NCBI GenBank assembly: GCA_938074205.1
Contig: CALJES010000012.1
Coordinates: 1 to 64,000, forward strand
DNA length: 64,000 nt
DNA from: an uncultured bacterium
GTDB lineage: Bacteria > Armatimonadota > UBA5829
Direction of reading: 5' to 3'
Positions 18,213-27,201 of the stretch are shown here, one piece after another; within the stretch, counting starts at the first letter, position 1; every line of letters starts with the position of its first letter. A program made the position numbers and the translations under genes. The notes below the pieces were generated by a model. It did no database searches. It saw only the letters and a program-made list of their open reading frames with translations, and was not told where the DNA came from.

Positions 18213-19607
18213 ATGAAAATGAGGCAGCCGAAAGTTGGTTTGTTACCTTTCTATATCGAGCTGTACGATAAGGCTATGCCGGAAGTAAGGCCGCGAGTGG
18301 ATGAGTTTCGAGCTACCATATCTTCTGAGCTTCGCAAGCGCGGGCTTGACGTTATAGATGTGCCTGTGTGCCGGACCAAGCCAGAGTTTGCGCGGGCAGT
18401 GAAAACAATTGAAAATTCGGGTGCCGACGCAATTGTCACCCTTCACCTTGCTTACTCGCCTTCGTTGGAGTCAGAAGAAGCTCTAGCTCTGACGGACATT
18501 CCCATTATCGTCTTGGATACCACTCCCAGCTTTGATTACGGCCCAGATACAGACCCCGAGCAGTTGATGTACAACCACGGCATTCACGGTGTCCAGGATA
18601 TGTGCAACTTGCTTGTCCGCAATGGCAAGCGATTCTGGATTGAAGCAGGTCACTGGAAGCGCTCTGACGTCTTGGACCGCGTAGCAGCCTCTGCTAGGTC
18701 GGCTCGAATGGCTTCTGCGATGCGCACCGCCAGGGTTGGTAGGATCAGCGAGCCTTTTGCCGGTATGGGCGACTTTCTTGTGGATCCCACCAATCTTAGA
18801 AAAACGGTCGGCGTAACAGTCGTCGTGTCGGATTGTCGTGAATTGGCTCGATTCCTTCCCGACCCTCACTCTCCTGAAGTTGCCGCGGAGGTTGATATTG
18901 ATCGTCACTTATTCGCAGGTGATGCTTTAGGGTACGAGGCACATATTCGGAGCGTTCGTGCGGGGTTAGCCGTCCGTCGGTGGCTTGAAGAACGAGAGCT
19001 TTCGGCTTTCAGTATGAATTTCCTCGCCTTTGATAAAGCCTCCGGGATAGACGTTGTTCCATTTCTCGAGGCGAGCAAGGCAATGGCACGAGGTATTGGC
19101 TATGCAGGCGAGGGTGATGTTCTGACGGCTGCATTGGGCTCGGCAATCGCTTCTGTTCACCCGAACATGACATTTACAGAAATGTTTTGTCCCGACTGGC
19201 AGTCAAATCGGATATTCGTTAGCCACATGGGCGAGGTTAATATCAATCTCCTTAGTGACAAGCCCCTGTTACGAGAGATACCTTTCCCTTGGGCCGACGC
19301 GGAGAGTCCTGTAATCGCTGTTGGTAGACTGCGCGGCGGAAATGCTGTGCTTGTGGACCTCGCTCCGGTATCGGAACAGACTTTTGCTCTTATTGTCAGT
19401 AATGTGCAAGTTGTCGACATTCAGGGTACGGACAAAATGCAAGATTCGATACACGGGTGGTTTGTGCCTCCACTGCCGATTGATGATTTTCTTGAAGCCT
19501 ACAGTAAGGCTGGCGGTACGCACCATGTGGTGCTGGTATATGGTGACGTTTCCAATGAGATTGTTAAGTTCGGAGAAATGATGGGTTGGGGCGTGGTCAG
19601 GATATGA
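18213..19607 (+). CDS. L-fucose/L-arabinose isomerase-like protein
   Basis: The 464-residue protein resembles the FucI/AraA fold. It has an N-terminal KVGLLPFYIELYDKAMPE strand-helix, a Rossmann-like domain with GADAIVTLHLAYSPSLE, then YNHGIHGVQDMCNLL and a C-terminal domain with CEIGEGDV-like features (GIGYAGEGDVLTAALGSA) and HPNMTFTEMFCPDW, where metal-binding Glu and Asp lie. GAAGGGGAAAC precedes the ATG. It sits 38 bp after the dehydrogenase. The family converts aldoses to ketoses; the actual sugar is unknown. Divergence from characterised FucI and AraA suggests a different substrate. Confidence 0.8.
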   Translation: MKMRQPKVGLLPFYIELYDKAMPEVRPRVDEFRATISSELRKRGLDVIDVPVCRTKPEFARAVKTIENSGADAIVTLHLAYSPSLESEEALALTDIPIIVLDTTPSFDYGPDTDPEQLMYNHGIHGVQDMCNLLVRNGKRFWIEAGHWKRSDVLDRVAASARSARMASAMRTARVGRISEPFAGMGDFLVDPTNLRKTVGVTVVVSDCRELARFLPDPHSPEVAAEVDIDRHLFAGDALGYEAHIRSVRAGLAVRRWLEERELSAFSMNFLAFDKASGIDVVPFLEASKAMARGIGYAGEGDVLTAALGSAIASVHPNMTFTEMFCPDWQSNRIFVSHMGEVNINLLSDKPLLREIPFPWADAESPVIAVGRLRGGNAVLVDLAPVSEQTFALIVSNVQVVDIQGTDKMQDSIHGWFVPPLPIDDFLEAYSKAGGTHHVVLVYGDVSNEIVKFGEMMGWGVVRI

Positions 19608-19669
19608 GAGCTTATTTTCATGTCAGGATCGATTAGCCAAATATCGTGTTTGTTTGAGGTAGTTGTCTG

Positions 19670-20485
19670 ATGACAGGAAGGGATATTCGTCTTAACAAGC
19701 TGTTTTCTGGTGCTGAGAACGCAGTCGTTGTTGCAATCGACCACGGGGAATTCGACGGTCCCATCCCTGGTATGGTAGACCTACGGGAAACAGTCAAAAA
19801 GATTGATCCGTCCGTCGACGCAATACTTGTGTCGCCGGGTATGCTTGCACATTGCGGAGAAGCTTTTGCTTACAAGGGTGCGCCCTTGGCCATCGTTCGT
19901 GTCAATTGGAGCAGCGTCTACGCTTTTCACTGGAACTACAACGATGCAGAAACCGTGCAGGCGGTTGAAGTGTCTGACGCGGTTGCCGCGGGCGCCGACC
20001 TTGTGCTTATATCACTCACGCTCAGGACAGGAAGCGAAGCTCGCGACGCCGCAAATGTTGAACTATTTTGCCGGCTTGCAAGCCAAGCTAAGCGTCTCGG
20101 TATTCCGGTGGTTGGTGAGTATTTTCCAACACGTTCTCAGAGCATCAGCAAAGAGGAGATGCATGACCAAGTGCTACGCTCCTGCCGAATACTTGCGGAA
20201 CTCGGCGCCGACCTGATAAAGACCTTTTACACTTACAAATTCGACGAGGTAACTGCTGGCTGTCCTGTGCCCGTGCTCGGTCTTGGCGCTGAAAAAACAC
20301 CTAAGCAGATCCAAGCTCTCGAGCTTGCTCAGAGAATTGTCAATGGTGGAGGTAAGGGTGTGGTCTTCGGCCGAAATGCCATTCAAGTTCCTCACCCGAC
20401 GGCTTTCCAGCGTGCATTGTGTGACGTGGTCAAGAAAGGAAAGTCACCAGTGGATGCAGCCCGAGACCACGGGCTAAAGGACTAA
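19670..20485 (+). CDS. Class I aldolase, DhnA/LsrF-like
   Basis: The 271-residue TIM-barrel aldolase belongs to the DhnA/DeoC/LsrF-type family. The Schiff-base lysine is most likely K184 (GADLIKTFYTYKF). VVVAIDHGEFDGP at the N-terminus and GGGKGVVFGRNAIQVPHP at the phosphate-binding C-terminus are family hallmarks. It closes the operon 62 bp after the isomerase-like gene. The expected role is cleavage of a phosphorylated or free ketose into dihydroxyacetone-type and aldehyde products. The operon lacks a kinase; AraB and glycerate kinase elsewhere in the window could supply phosphorylation. It is not the archetypal fructose-bisphosphate aldolase. Confidence 0.85.
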   Translation: MTGRDIRLNKLFSGAENAVVVAIDHGEFDGPIPGMVDLRETVKKIDPSVDAILVSPGMLAHCGEAFAYKGAPLAIVRVNWSSVYAFHWNYNDAETVQAVEVSDAVAAGADLVLISLTLRTGSEARDAANVELFCRLASQAKRLGIPVVGEYFPTRSQSISKEEMHDQVLRSCRILAELGADLIKTFYTYKFDEVTAGCPVPVLGLGAEKTPKQIQALELAQRIVNGGGKGVVFGRNAIQVPHPTAFQRALCDVVKKGKSPVDAARDHGLKD

Positions 20486-20499
20486 CGAACTCTCGAACA

Positions 20500-21786
20500 T
20501 TACCACTTGTAGACGGGAAAGCTGTTTGCTAGTTCTTGCACTTTTTGAGCTACTTGTTTGCGAACCCGAACGCGCTCCTCAGAATCTCCGAGATGTTGCA
20601 GGCATTGAACAATTAGCTCCGCAATTCTGTCCATTTCAGGTTCTTTCATTCCGCGCGTAGTGACACACGGAGTGCCGATACGAATGCCGCTTGTCACCGT
20701 TGCCTTCTCGCGGTCGAACGGTATCAAGTTCTTATTTAGCACAATGCCCACTTCATCCAATGCTTCCTGCGCCGCCTTACCGGTGATTCCAAGGGGGCTT
20801 AAATCGGCAAGGATCATATGCGTGTCGGTACCGCCACTGACCAATCTGACTCCTCTGCGTGCTAGCCCGTCGGCAAGAGCGCGGGCGTTTCGAACCACTT
20901 GTTTCTGATATTCCTTGAATGAAGGCTGCATAGCTTCTTTCAGGCAAACAGCCTTCGCCGCAATCACATGTTCTAATGGTCCTCCTTGCAGACCCGGGAA
21001 CACGGCTCTGTCGATGGCCTGTGCAAACTCCTGTTTGCACAGAATCATTCCTGCTCGGGGACCTCGTAGCGTTTTATGCGTTGTGAACGTAACCACATCA
21101 CAGTGTGGAACCGGCGATGGGTGCTCCCCAGCAGCTACCAATCCGGCGATATGCGCCATGTCTGCAACCAGCATTGCTCCCACGCGGTTAGCTATCCATC
21201 TGAACCTTTCGAAATCTATTATGCGCGGGTATGCGGTCGCCCCGGTCATGATTAGTTTGGGCTGACATTCAACAGCTGTCTTCTCTATTTCGGAGTAGTC
21301 GAACTGTTCGGTCTCAGGATCCACTCCGTAGAAGCATGGCTTGTAGAGGATTCCTGAGAAGTTCACATTTCGGCCGTGGGTGAGATGTCCTCCTTGTGCA
21401 AGGTCAAGCGCCATGAAGCGGTCTCCAGGAGAGAGAAACGCGAAGTATACTGCCTGGTTGGCTTGCGATCCCGAATGAGGCTGCACATTTGCGTGTTCTG
21501 CTCCGAAAAGTTCTTTCGCGCGTTGAATGGCCAGCTCTTCTACTTGGTCGACATTTTCGCAGCCTCCGTAATAACGCTTATGAGGATATCCCTCCGCGTA
21601 CTTGTTTGTGAGCACGGATCCCTGCGCTTCCAAGACCGCCCGGCTGGCATAGTTTTCCGATGCTACCAACAGGATTCTCTTATTCTGACGCTCGATTTCT
21701 CGGGCTATAATGTCTGCAACGTCGGGATCTACTTCTCTAAGTGGAGCATTAATGTGTTCGATTGGACTATTGTCAGCAGTATTCAA
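20500..21786 (-). CDS. glyA: Serine hydroxymethyltransferase
   Basis: GlyA interconverts serine and glycine while loading one-carbon units on tetrahydrofolate. The 428-residue protein carries the PLP lysine in [35 protein letters not shown] near the N-terminus and [19 protein letters not shown] (PLP-contacting D and H). The length is typical. It overlaps rpiB by 4 bp and shares its promoter at 22301-22330, a common pairing. It converges on the aldolase gene with only 14 bp between. Confidence 0.97.
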   Translation of the reverse strand: MNTADNSPIEHINAPLREVDPDVADIIAREIERQNKRILLVASENYASRAVLEAQGSVLTNKYAEGYPHKRYYGGCENVDQVEELAIQRAKELFGAEHANVQPHSGSQANQAVYFAFLSPGDRFMALDLAQGGHLTHGRNVNFSGILYKPCFYGVDPETEQFDYSEIEKTAVECQPKLIMTGATAYPRIIDFERFRWIANRVGAMLVADMAHIAGLVAAGEHPSPVPHCDVVTFTTHKTLRGPRAGMILCKQEFAQAIDRAVFPGLQGGPLEHVIAAKAVCLKEAMQPSFKEYQKQVVRNARALADGLARRGVRLVSGGTDTHMILADLSPLGITGKAAQEALDEVGIVLNKNLIPFDREKATVTSGIRIGTPCVTTRGMKEPEMDRIAELIVQCLQHLGDSEERVRVRKQVAQKVQELANSFPVYKW

Positions 21787-22286
21787 GTTTTCTCCTCCGA
21801 GCTGTCAAGCCCCCTTAGTTGGTCCAGAGCATCGATCTTGGCCACGCGCTTTTCATGGCGGGAGTTGAACTCGAAACTTGTTTCCAAGAATATTCTAGCT
21901 ATATCACAAGCAAGGCCTTCACCAACAACTCGACTTCCGAGGCAAAGGACATTGGCATTGTTGTGCGCTCGTGCCATTCTAGCCGTGTAAGTGTCGGAGC
22001 ATGCCGCCGCTCTAATGCCGGGCATCTTATTCGCTGCGATGGACATGCCTATACCTGTGCCGCATACAAGTATGCCGAAATCGTACTCGCCCGCCGCAAC
22101 AGCTTCCGCGACCTGGCAAGCAATGTCGGGATAGTCAACCGGTTCTGTGGAGAACGTTCCGAAGTCGTGCAGTTTGTACTCGGCAGGCTTAAGTGATTCC
22201 TTGAGCGATTCTTTGAGGGGATAGCCAGCGTGATCCGAAGCCAGAGCCACCCGCAAGCTTGTCAACTGTTCAGTCTCTGACATCAC
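21783..22286 (-). CDS. rpiB: Ribose-5-phosphate isomerase B
   Basis: RpiB interconverts ribose-5-phosphate and ribulose-5-phosphate. The 167-residue protein has the N-terminal substrate motif [14 protein letters not shown], the catalytic cysteine in [19 protein letters not shown] and the phosphate-contacting segment [23 protein letters not shown] (split here by position). The C-terminal helix is slightly longer than in E. coli RpiB. It is the first gene of the rpiB-glyA pair, with a 4-bp overlap. Confidence 0.96.
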   Translation of the reverse strand: MMSETEQLTSLRVALASDHAGYPLKESLKESLKPAEYKLHDFGTFSTEPVDYPDIACQVAEAVAAGEYDFGILVCGTGIGMSIAANKMPGIRAAACSDTYTARMARAHNNANVLCLGSRVVGEGLACDIARIFLETSFEFNSRHEKRVAKIDALDQLRGLDSSEEKT

Positions 22287-22300
22287 TAGTTTCCCCCCAT

Positions 22301-22330
22301 ATTATAGTCACAGCTGAATGCGGGTGTAAA
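22301..22330 (-). promoter_or_regulatory. rpiB-glyA promoter
   Basis: On the minus strand TTTACA (22325-22330) and TATAAT (22301-22306) are 18 bp apart. The -10 is 14 bp ahead of the rpiB start, leaving a very short leader. It is divergent from the rpmH promoter 65 bp away. Confidence 0.6.
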
Positions 22331-22394
22331 GTCAGGTATTTACTCGCTTGTCAACGCCGGCAATCGAGAATTCGCGTAACGCGACACGCTAATG

Positions 22395-22423
22395 TTGTAA
22401 CCTATAGACCCCTGTGATATAAT
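22395..22423 (+). promoter_or_regulatory. rpmH operon promoter
   Basis: TTGTAA (22395-22400) and TATAAT (22418-22423) are exactly 17 bp apart, and TG lies upstream of the -10, so the promoter should be strong. The predicted leader to rpmH is about 90 nt. I saw no cluster of DnaA boxes in the 22287-22517 gap. Confidence 0.8.
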
Positions 22424-22517
22424 TAGTTGCTGTTCTGACTGATGCTTTGCTACACGAGCGTTACTGTATTCTTACGGCTCACCGCATACTTTGCTTAAGG
22501 AGATACGTAGTTCATAA

Positions 22518-22652
22518 ATGAAACGCACTTACCAACCGAAGCGCAGGCGAAGGCAGCGCGTGCACGGCTTCATGGTGCGCATGGCTTCCCGCAGTGGTCG
22601 AAAGGTGCTAAAGAGGCGTAGGCAAAAAGGCAGAAAGGTCTTAGCGGCTTAG
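22518..22652 (+). CDS. rpmH: 50S ribosomal protein L34
   Basis: L34 is a tiny basic protein of the large ribosomal subunit. The 44-codon gene encodes [18 protein letters not shown], then [21 protein letters not shown], the universal L34 pattern. AAGGAGAT lies 13 nt upstream of the ATG. It opens the conserved rpmH-rnpA-yidD-yidC-jag-mnmE operon. No dnaA precedes it, in contrast to the classic origin-linked arrangement. Confidence 0.97.
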   Translation: MKRTYQPKRRRRQRVHGFMVRMASRSGRKVLKRRRQKGRKVLAA

Positions 22653-22812
22653 TAAGTTATTAGTTTCTGCCTCAGGGCCGTGTTCTATCGGAGCGGAGGA
22701 TACCTCAGCGCGAGGGTCTTGGACAAACGGAAGGCGGAGGCAATCTATAATCTCACAACAGGCCGCGGAAACATTGTCCAGAGTGAGAGATGGCTGCGGT
22801 TTTGTACTTTGG

Positions 22813-23220
22813 ATGCTACCGCAATCTGCTAGGCTAAAGCATAAGTCCGATTTCAATCGGGTCTACGCGAAAGGGAGGTCCTATTCAACGGACCTCGTTG
22901 TAATGTACGTGGCGCCGACTCGCGCTGAGAACACACGGGTAGGGTTTTCCATAAGCAGCAAGGTCGGAAAGTCAGTCGTGCGCAACAGAACTCGAAGACT
23001 GCTGCGGGAGGCTGTTCGACTGCTGCTGCCCGTAATCAGACAGAACTGCGATATAGTAATAATCGCGAAGAAGAAAGCCGCGGACGCCGACTTTTGGGAG
23101 ATATACTCAGCTGTTGAGAAGCTGTTTCGAAGAGCAGGATTGCTGGCTGGTATGAACAATTCCCATCAAAGCCGAGCTTGGGCTTCCAACGAAGCCACCG
23201 AGCGCAAATGTTCGGCGTAA
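22813..23220 (+). CDS. rnpA: Ribonuclease P protein component
   Basis: RnpA is the protein cofactor of RNase P, which matures tRNA 5' ends. The 135-residue product starts at ATG 22813 (MLPQSARLKHKSDFNRVY); the upstream in-frame ATG at 22774 would add 13 residues unlike the family. It contains the RNR motif (VGKSVVRNRTRRLLREA) and the basic strand GFSISSKVGKS. The C-terminal tail of about 20 residues after ...RRAGLLAG is longer than usual. It follows rpmH by 160 bp, an uncommonly wide gap. Confidence 0.95.
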   Translation: MLPQSARLKHKSDFNRVYAKGRSYSTDLVVMYVAPTRAENTRVGFSISSKVGKSVVRNRTRRLLREAVRLLLPVIRQNCDIVIIAKKKAADADFWEIYSAVEKLFRRAGLLAGMNNSHQSRAWASNEATERKCSA

Positions 23221-23226
23221 ACCCAC

Positions 23227-23442
23227 ATGTTGCGCCGAGTTATCGTGTTCCTGATACGAGGTATATACCAGCAGGCTTCCAAGCGGTTTTGGCCTAGATA
23301 CTGCCGATTCCAGCCGACCTGCTCTGAGTATATGGCGCAGGCTATTGAGAAATACGGTTGCGCCCGAGGAATATGGATGGGGATCTGCAGAATAGTCCGA
23401 TGCAACCCGTGGTCCGCTGGAGGAGACGACCCTGTTCCATAG
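23227..23442 (+). CDS. yidD: Membrane protein insertion efficiency factor YidD
   Basis: YidD is a small membrane-associated protein that aids YidC-dependent insertion. The 71 residues contain the family signature: GIYQQASKRFWPRYCRFQPTCSEY (conserved Cys pair, given here only as landmarks), AIEKYGCARGIWMG and RCNPWSAGGDDPVP, the terminal motif. It lies 6 bp after rnpA and ahead of yidC, as usual. No clear Shine-Dalgarno site is seen; coupling to rnpA is likely. Confidence 0.95.
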   Translation: MLRRVIVFLIRGIYQQASKRFWPRYCRFQPTCSEYMAQAIEKYGCARGIWMGICRIVRCNPWSAGGDDPVP

Positions 23443-23470
23443 TTGGGAACTGAGTGCTTTTGAGCGGGGA

Positions 23471-24793
23471 ATGACAGTGTCAAGAAACCATTATCGAGAG
23501 ATGACAACAAATCTGCTGCTGGCCGTTGTTGCTATATTGCTTGCGCTTTTCATAATCTTTTCGTCTGCTGCTTTTGCTGAAACGAAGGCTGATGAGATTC
23601 TACGCCAAGCCGACAGGGCGGCTGGTAGCGCCTTGAGCGCAAAGCGCACCATCGAACGCAACGAGCAGTTCAAAAAAGCCGTCGAGCTCTACGGAAAAGT
23701 CGGCGGCGACAAGATGTACCTAGGCACACCGCAAGGTGCAATAGCACTGCTAAAGCTGGCTGTGCTACAGAAGAAAATGGCTGCCCTGCAGACGGAAAGA
23801 AAACAGGAAACTACCCACCTCTACGCAGCATACGAAACACTGAAACGGCTAGTCAACATCTATGACAAGCCAGTTCGCAAACTGGAGGAAAAGCTTACCA
23901 GAACTGAAGCACGGGAAGTCAGGCGAATCGTAGACGAAGCTTACCGCGCGAAGGAAGAAGTCGCTGGCAGGTTGGACAAAATCAACTCCAGCGATTGGAA
24001 ATACCAACTCGTAGACGTGCTTGTTCGTGCAACAGGGCGGATACCATCGTTTAGTTACTGGTTTGCCATCATTCTAATAACCGTCATAGTCAAGATTTTG
24101 CTGACGCCTCTCACGAAAGCGCAGTTCAAAGCCATGAAGGAAATGCAAAAGGTCGCTCCCCTGATCAAAAAGGTCCAGGAGGAGTACAAGGGCGACCAAA
24201 AGGCAATCGGCGAAAAGACTATGGAAATCTATAGGCAGCACAAGATTAATCCTTTTGCAAGCTGCCTGCCGCTCCTCATCCAGATGCCGATTCTGATGCT
24301 TCTTTACTATACGATACGCAGCTACGAGTTTCAGTTCGCCAAAGGTACTTTCCTGTGGATCGGCAGCGGGTTGTCACATATGGCGTCGTTGCCGGTAATG
24401 TTTAACCCGGGTTCGCTCGTGTGGTTTACGGCAAAGAACCTAGCCGAACCGGACTTGCTGCTTGTGATACTGTATGTAATCAGTATGTACGTGTCAACCA
24501 AGCTCTCAGCTGTCGATCCCACCCAGGCTGAACAACAGAAGATGATGTCGATAATGATGCCGGTGATGTTCGCGTTCATATTCGCCGGATTCCCTTCTGC
24601 GTTTTTGCTCTATTGGTTGGTGTTCAACATTCTGCAGACTGCTCAGCAGTATATGATACTCAAAGCCCCTGCAGGAGAGGCGACAGTCGTCGAATCAGTT
24701 CAGCCTCAAGCTAACCCAGACAATTCGGGGTTGACGGAAGGCGATTCGCAGAAAATGAAAGTGAAAGCCAAGAGACGCAAACTGAAGAAGTAG
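23471..24793 (+). CDS. yidC: Membrane insertase YidC with helical periplasmic domain
   Basis: YidC inserts and folds inner-membrane proteins. The 440-residue protein has TM1 at about residues 12-36, then about 150 residues outside the membrane, then the conserved five-TM insertase core from about residue 195 (SYWFAIILITVIVKILLTPL, ...INPFASCLPLLIQMPILMLLYY), followed by a basic tail (KVKAKRRKLKK). The core arginine-containing groove region (LTPLTKAQFKAMKEMQ) is present. The external domain is rich in K, E, A and L with TPR-like helices (FKKAVELYG, GAIALLKLAVL) and not beta-rich as in proteobacterial YidC. The length falls between the Gram-positive and Gram-negative types. An alternative ATG lies at 23501. 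Confidence 0.93.
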   Translation: MTVSRNHYREMTTNLLLAVVAILLALFIIFSSAAFAETKADEILRQADRAAGSALSAKRTIERNEQFKKAVELYGKVGGDKMYLGTPQGAIALLKLAVLQKKMAALQTERKQETTHLYAAYETLKRLVNIYDKPVRKLEEKLTRTEAREVRRIVDEAYRAKEEVAGRLDKINSSDWKYQLVDVLVRATGRIPSFSYWFAIILITVIVKILLTPLTKAQFKAMKEMQKVAPLIKKVQEEYKGDQKAIGEKTMEIYRQHKINPFASCLPLLIQMPILMLLYYTIRSYEFQFAKGTFLWIGSGLSHMASLPVMFNPGSLVWFTAKNLAEPDLLLVILYVISMYVSTKLSAVDPTQAEQQKMMSIMMPVMFAFIFAGFPSAFLLYWLVFNILQTAQQYMILKAPAGEATVVESVQPQANPDNSGLTEGDSQKMKVKAKRRKLKK

Positions 24794-24882
24794 GGATGAA
24801 CAAATTCGGTGCAGCCGGGAAGTCAGATGCTCGGATTTAAACAGCTGACACTGGTTGTATCCGTTTTGGAGGCGGATGTCAG

Positions 24883-25683
24883 TTGAAAGAGATCGAAGCG
24901 AGCGGAAGAAACCTTGAGGAAGCCTTGCGGACTGCTGCCCAGCGGCTTGGAGTGAGCCCAGACGCTGTCGAATACGAGATCATAGAAGAGGGCAGCAGAG
25001 GTTTTTTGGGTTTAGGACAGACCCCCACTGTCATAAAGGCGCGTGTTAGAGAATTAGGCAAGATAGGGTCAGAGCCTTGCCTTGAGGAAACGTCAGATGC
25101 TCCTGAAATGCCGGGGTCAGAGGCAACCTCTGAGGAAGAAGCTCAGGAGGAATTCGAAGCACACGAGCAGCCGATGGAAGAGACTGGACTCGAAAGCCAT
25201 CCTGCCCAGCCTGCGGAAAACGAAACTGAGTTGCTTGTTGAAACCATCCTCCGCACCGCACGGGAGATAATCGCACCGATGAAAGTTAAAGCCCAACCCG
25301 TGCTGAAATCGAAAAGTTCCGAAGAAATAGTCATAGACTTGGTGGGGCCGGAGGTTGCAATACTGATAGGCAAGCGTGGCCAGACATTGGACGCACTGCA
25401 GTATTTAACCGGAGTAATAGTGAACCGGCGCGTCCGATGCAATCGCCGGATCATATTTGATGCTGAGAACTATCGGGCTCGGCACCAGGAAATGCTTGTG
25501 CGCAAAGCCAAGGAATATGCCAAAGCTGTTAAGGAACAAGGCAAGGAAGCAGTCCTAGAGCCGCAGTGTGCTCGCGACCGGAGGATCATTCATCTGGCAC
25601 TTGCCGACGATCCTGATGTATACACCTACAGCGAGGGCGAAGGTAAAGATCGCCACGTTGTGATCTCCCCGAAGAAGAAATAG
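24883..25683 (+). CDS. jag: RNA-binding protein Jag/KhpB
   Basis: KhpB (Jag, EloR) is a cytoplasmic RNA-binding regulator of cell elongation. The 266-residue protein has an N-terminal Jag domain (EIEASGRNLEEALRTAAQRLG, EYEIIEEGSRGFLGLGQ), an acidic linker of about 75 residues rich in E, a KH domain with a GKRGQTLDALQYLTG loop, and a C-terminal R3H domain (ARDRRIIHLALADD). The TTG start at 24883 follows TTGGAGGCGG. The linker is longer and more acidic than in short homologues. It directly follows yidC, its usual neighbour. Confidence 0.95.
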   Translation: MKEIEASGRNLEEALRTAAQRLGVSPDAVEYEIIEEGSRGFLGLGQTPTVIKARVRELGKIGSEPCLEETSDAPEMPGSEATSEEEAQEEFEAHEQPMEETGLESHPAQPAENETELLVETILRTAREIIAPMKVKAQPVLKSKSSEEIVIDLVGPEVAILIGKRGQTLDALQYLTGVIVNRRVRCNRRIIFDAENYRARHQEMLVRKAKEYAKAVKEQGKEAVLEPQCARDRRIIHLALADDPDVYTYSEGEGKDRHVVISPKKK

Positions 25684-25750
25684 CAAATCTAGGACGAGGG
25701 GCTGCTCAACAAGTGAAAGCTGATTCCCTGACTGCTGTGGTCCAGAGGCA

Positions 25751-27160
25751 ATGTCCGCAACGGATGATACAATAGCTGCTATTGCTACGCCTATTGGCAT
25801 CTCGGGAATCGGCGTAATCCGCATCAGCGGGCCTCAGTCGCTGGACGTTGCCGCGAAAGTTTTCCGAGCAACAAAAAGCGCAGACGTAAAAACATTTCCT
25901 TCCCACACTGCGCATCACGGCAAACTCGTTAACCCGCAAACTGAGGAGCCTATTGACGACGTCGTCCTTACAGTGTTCAGAAAGCCCAAGAGCTACACAG
26001 GGGAGGACGTGGTTGAACTTTCTTGCCACGGCGGTATAGCCGTGCTGAAGAGTGCCTTAAACGTTGTCTTGGAGAACGGAGCAAGGCTGGCCGAACCTGG
26101 GGAGTTTACGAAGCGGGCGTTTTTGAGCGGCAAGATCGATCTTGCCCAGGCTGAATCGGTAAACGATCTTATACGCGCCAAGACCGACAGAGCTCGTAGA
26201 GTTGCACTCGCCCAACTGGATGGCGCACTCTCCTCGCGGGTTAAAGCGGCCCAAGATCGTATTCTTAGCGTGTTGGCAGCGCTGGAAGCGGCGATAGATT
26301 TTCCAGAAGACGTGGAGGAGCCGCACCCGGCATGGCTGGAATCGGAGATCGGCTCTGCCCGCGACGTTGTGGCAAGGCTACTGCAGACCTTCTCGACGGG
26401 CAGGATATACCGTGAAGGCGTGCGCGTAGCGATAACCGGAAGAGTTAACGTGGGAAAGTCGAGCCTACTAAATGCCTTGCTTCGGCACGCCCGCGCAATA
26501 GTCACGCCAATTCCCGGTACTACGCGCGATGTGATCGAGGAAGGATTGGAGATTCGAGGTATCCCAATCGTCGCAATTGACACTGCGGGCTTGCGCTCCA
26601 CTCAGGACCCTGTTGAACAAATCGGTGTAGAGCTGGCCGAGCGAACGCTTCAATCTGCCGACTTGGCGCTTTTGGTCATCGATGCTTCTCAGGGCGTACT
26701 GGACGCTGATGTTGAAATAATGCGCCGACTCAGAGGGAAGTCTGTCATCGTGGTGATCAACAAGGTAGATTTAGTGCCGTCGGGTATACAGTCGATACTC
26801 GCTGAGCAGTGTAAGCAAAGCTTTGCCAAAGATGTGCCAGTTGTGTTTACCAGTGCCCTCGAAGGTCGTGGAATCGAAGACCTCGAGAACGCTATAGCAA
26901 GCTCCGTGGAAAGTGTAGGCATATCGGATTTAGCCGCAGCTGAGACCGCCGTGGTGAGTAACATGCGACATCAGCAGGCTTTGCGTTCTGCCCTTCACAG
27001 TCTAGATCAGGCGCTTAAGACTCTGCGCTCGCGTGAGCCTTTAGATCTGCTTTCAGTGGACTTGACTGCAGCACGATACGCGCTGGGACTCATTACGGGC
27101 GAAACCGCCACGGACGATCTCCTCGAAAGAATCTTCTCTGAGTTTTGTATCGGTAAATAG
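25751..27160 (+). CDS. mnmE: tRNA modification GTPase MnmE
   Basis: MnmE with MnmG makes the 5-carboxymethylaminomethyl modification of wobble uridines. The 469-residue protein has the N-terminal tetrahydrofolate-binding domain (DTIAAIATPIGISGIGVIRI), a G domain with GRVNVGKSSLLNALL (G1), DTAG (G3) and NKVD (G4), and the C-terminal FCIGK with the essential cysteine. AGAGG precedes the ATG. It is the last gene of the rpmH operon. MnmG is not adjacent, so the pair is split in this genome or its partner lies outside. Confidence 0.97.
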   Translation: MSATDDTIAAIATPIGISGIGVIRISGPQSLDVAAKVFRATKSADVKTFPSHTAHHGKLVNPQTEEPIDDVVLTVFRKPKSYTGEDVVELSCHGGIAVLKSALNVVLENGARLAEPGEFTKRAFLSGKIDLAQAESVNDLIRAKTDRARRVALAQLDGALSSRVKAAQDRILSVLAALEAAIDFPEDVEEPHPAWLESEIGSARDVVARLLQTFSTGRIYREGVRVAITGRVNVGKSSLLNALLRHARAIVTPIPGTTRDVIEEGLEIRGIPIVAIDTAGLRSTQDPVEQIGVELAERTLQSADLALLVIDASQGVLDADVEIMRRLRGKSVIVVINKVDLVPSGIQSILAEQCKQSFAKDVPVVFTSALEGRGIEDLENAIASSVESVGISDLAAAETAVVSNMRHQQALRSALHSLDQALKTLRSREPLDLLSVDLTAARYALGLITGETATDDLLERIFSEFCIGK

Positions 27161-27201
27161 GTGTCTGCAGGTTGTCGCGCTTCGCCCAGCATACCGAAAG
27201 A

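Noticed and set aside
22287-22517. Chromosomal origin next to rpmH
   Set aside because: No dnaA gene and no cluster of TTATCCACA-like boxes seen.
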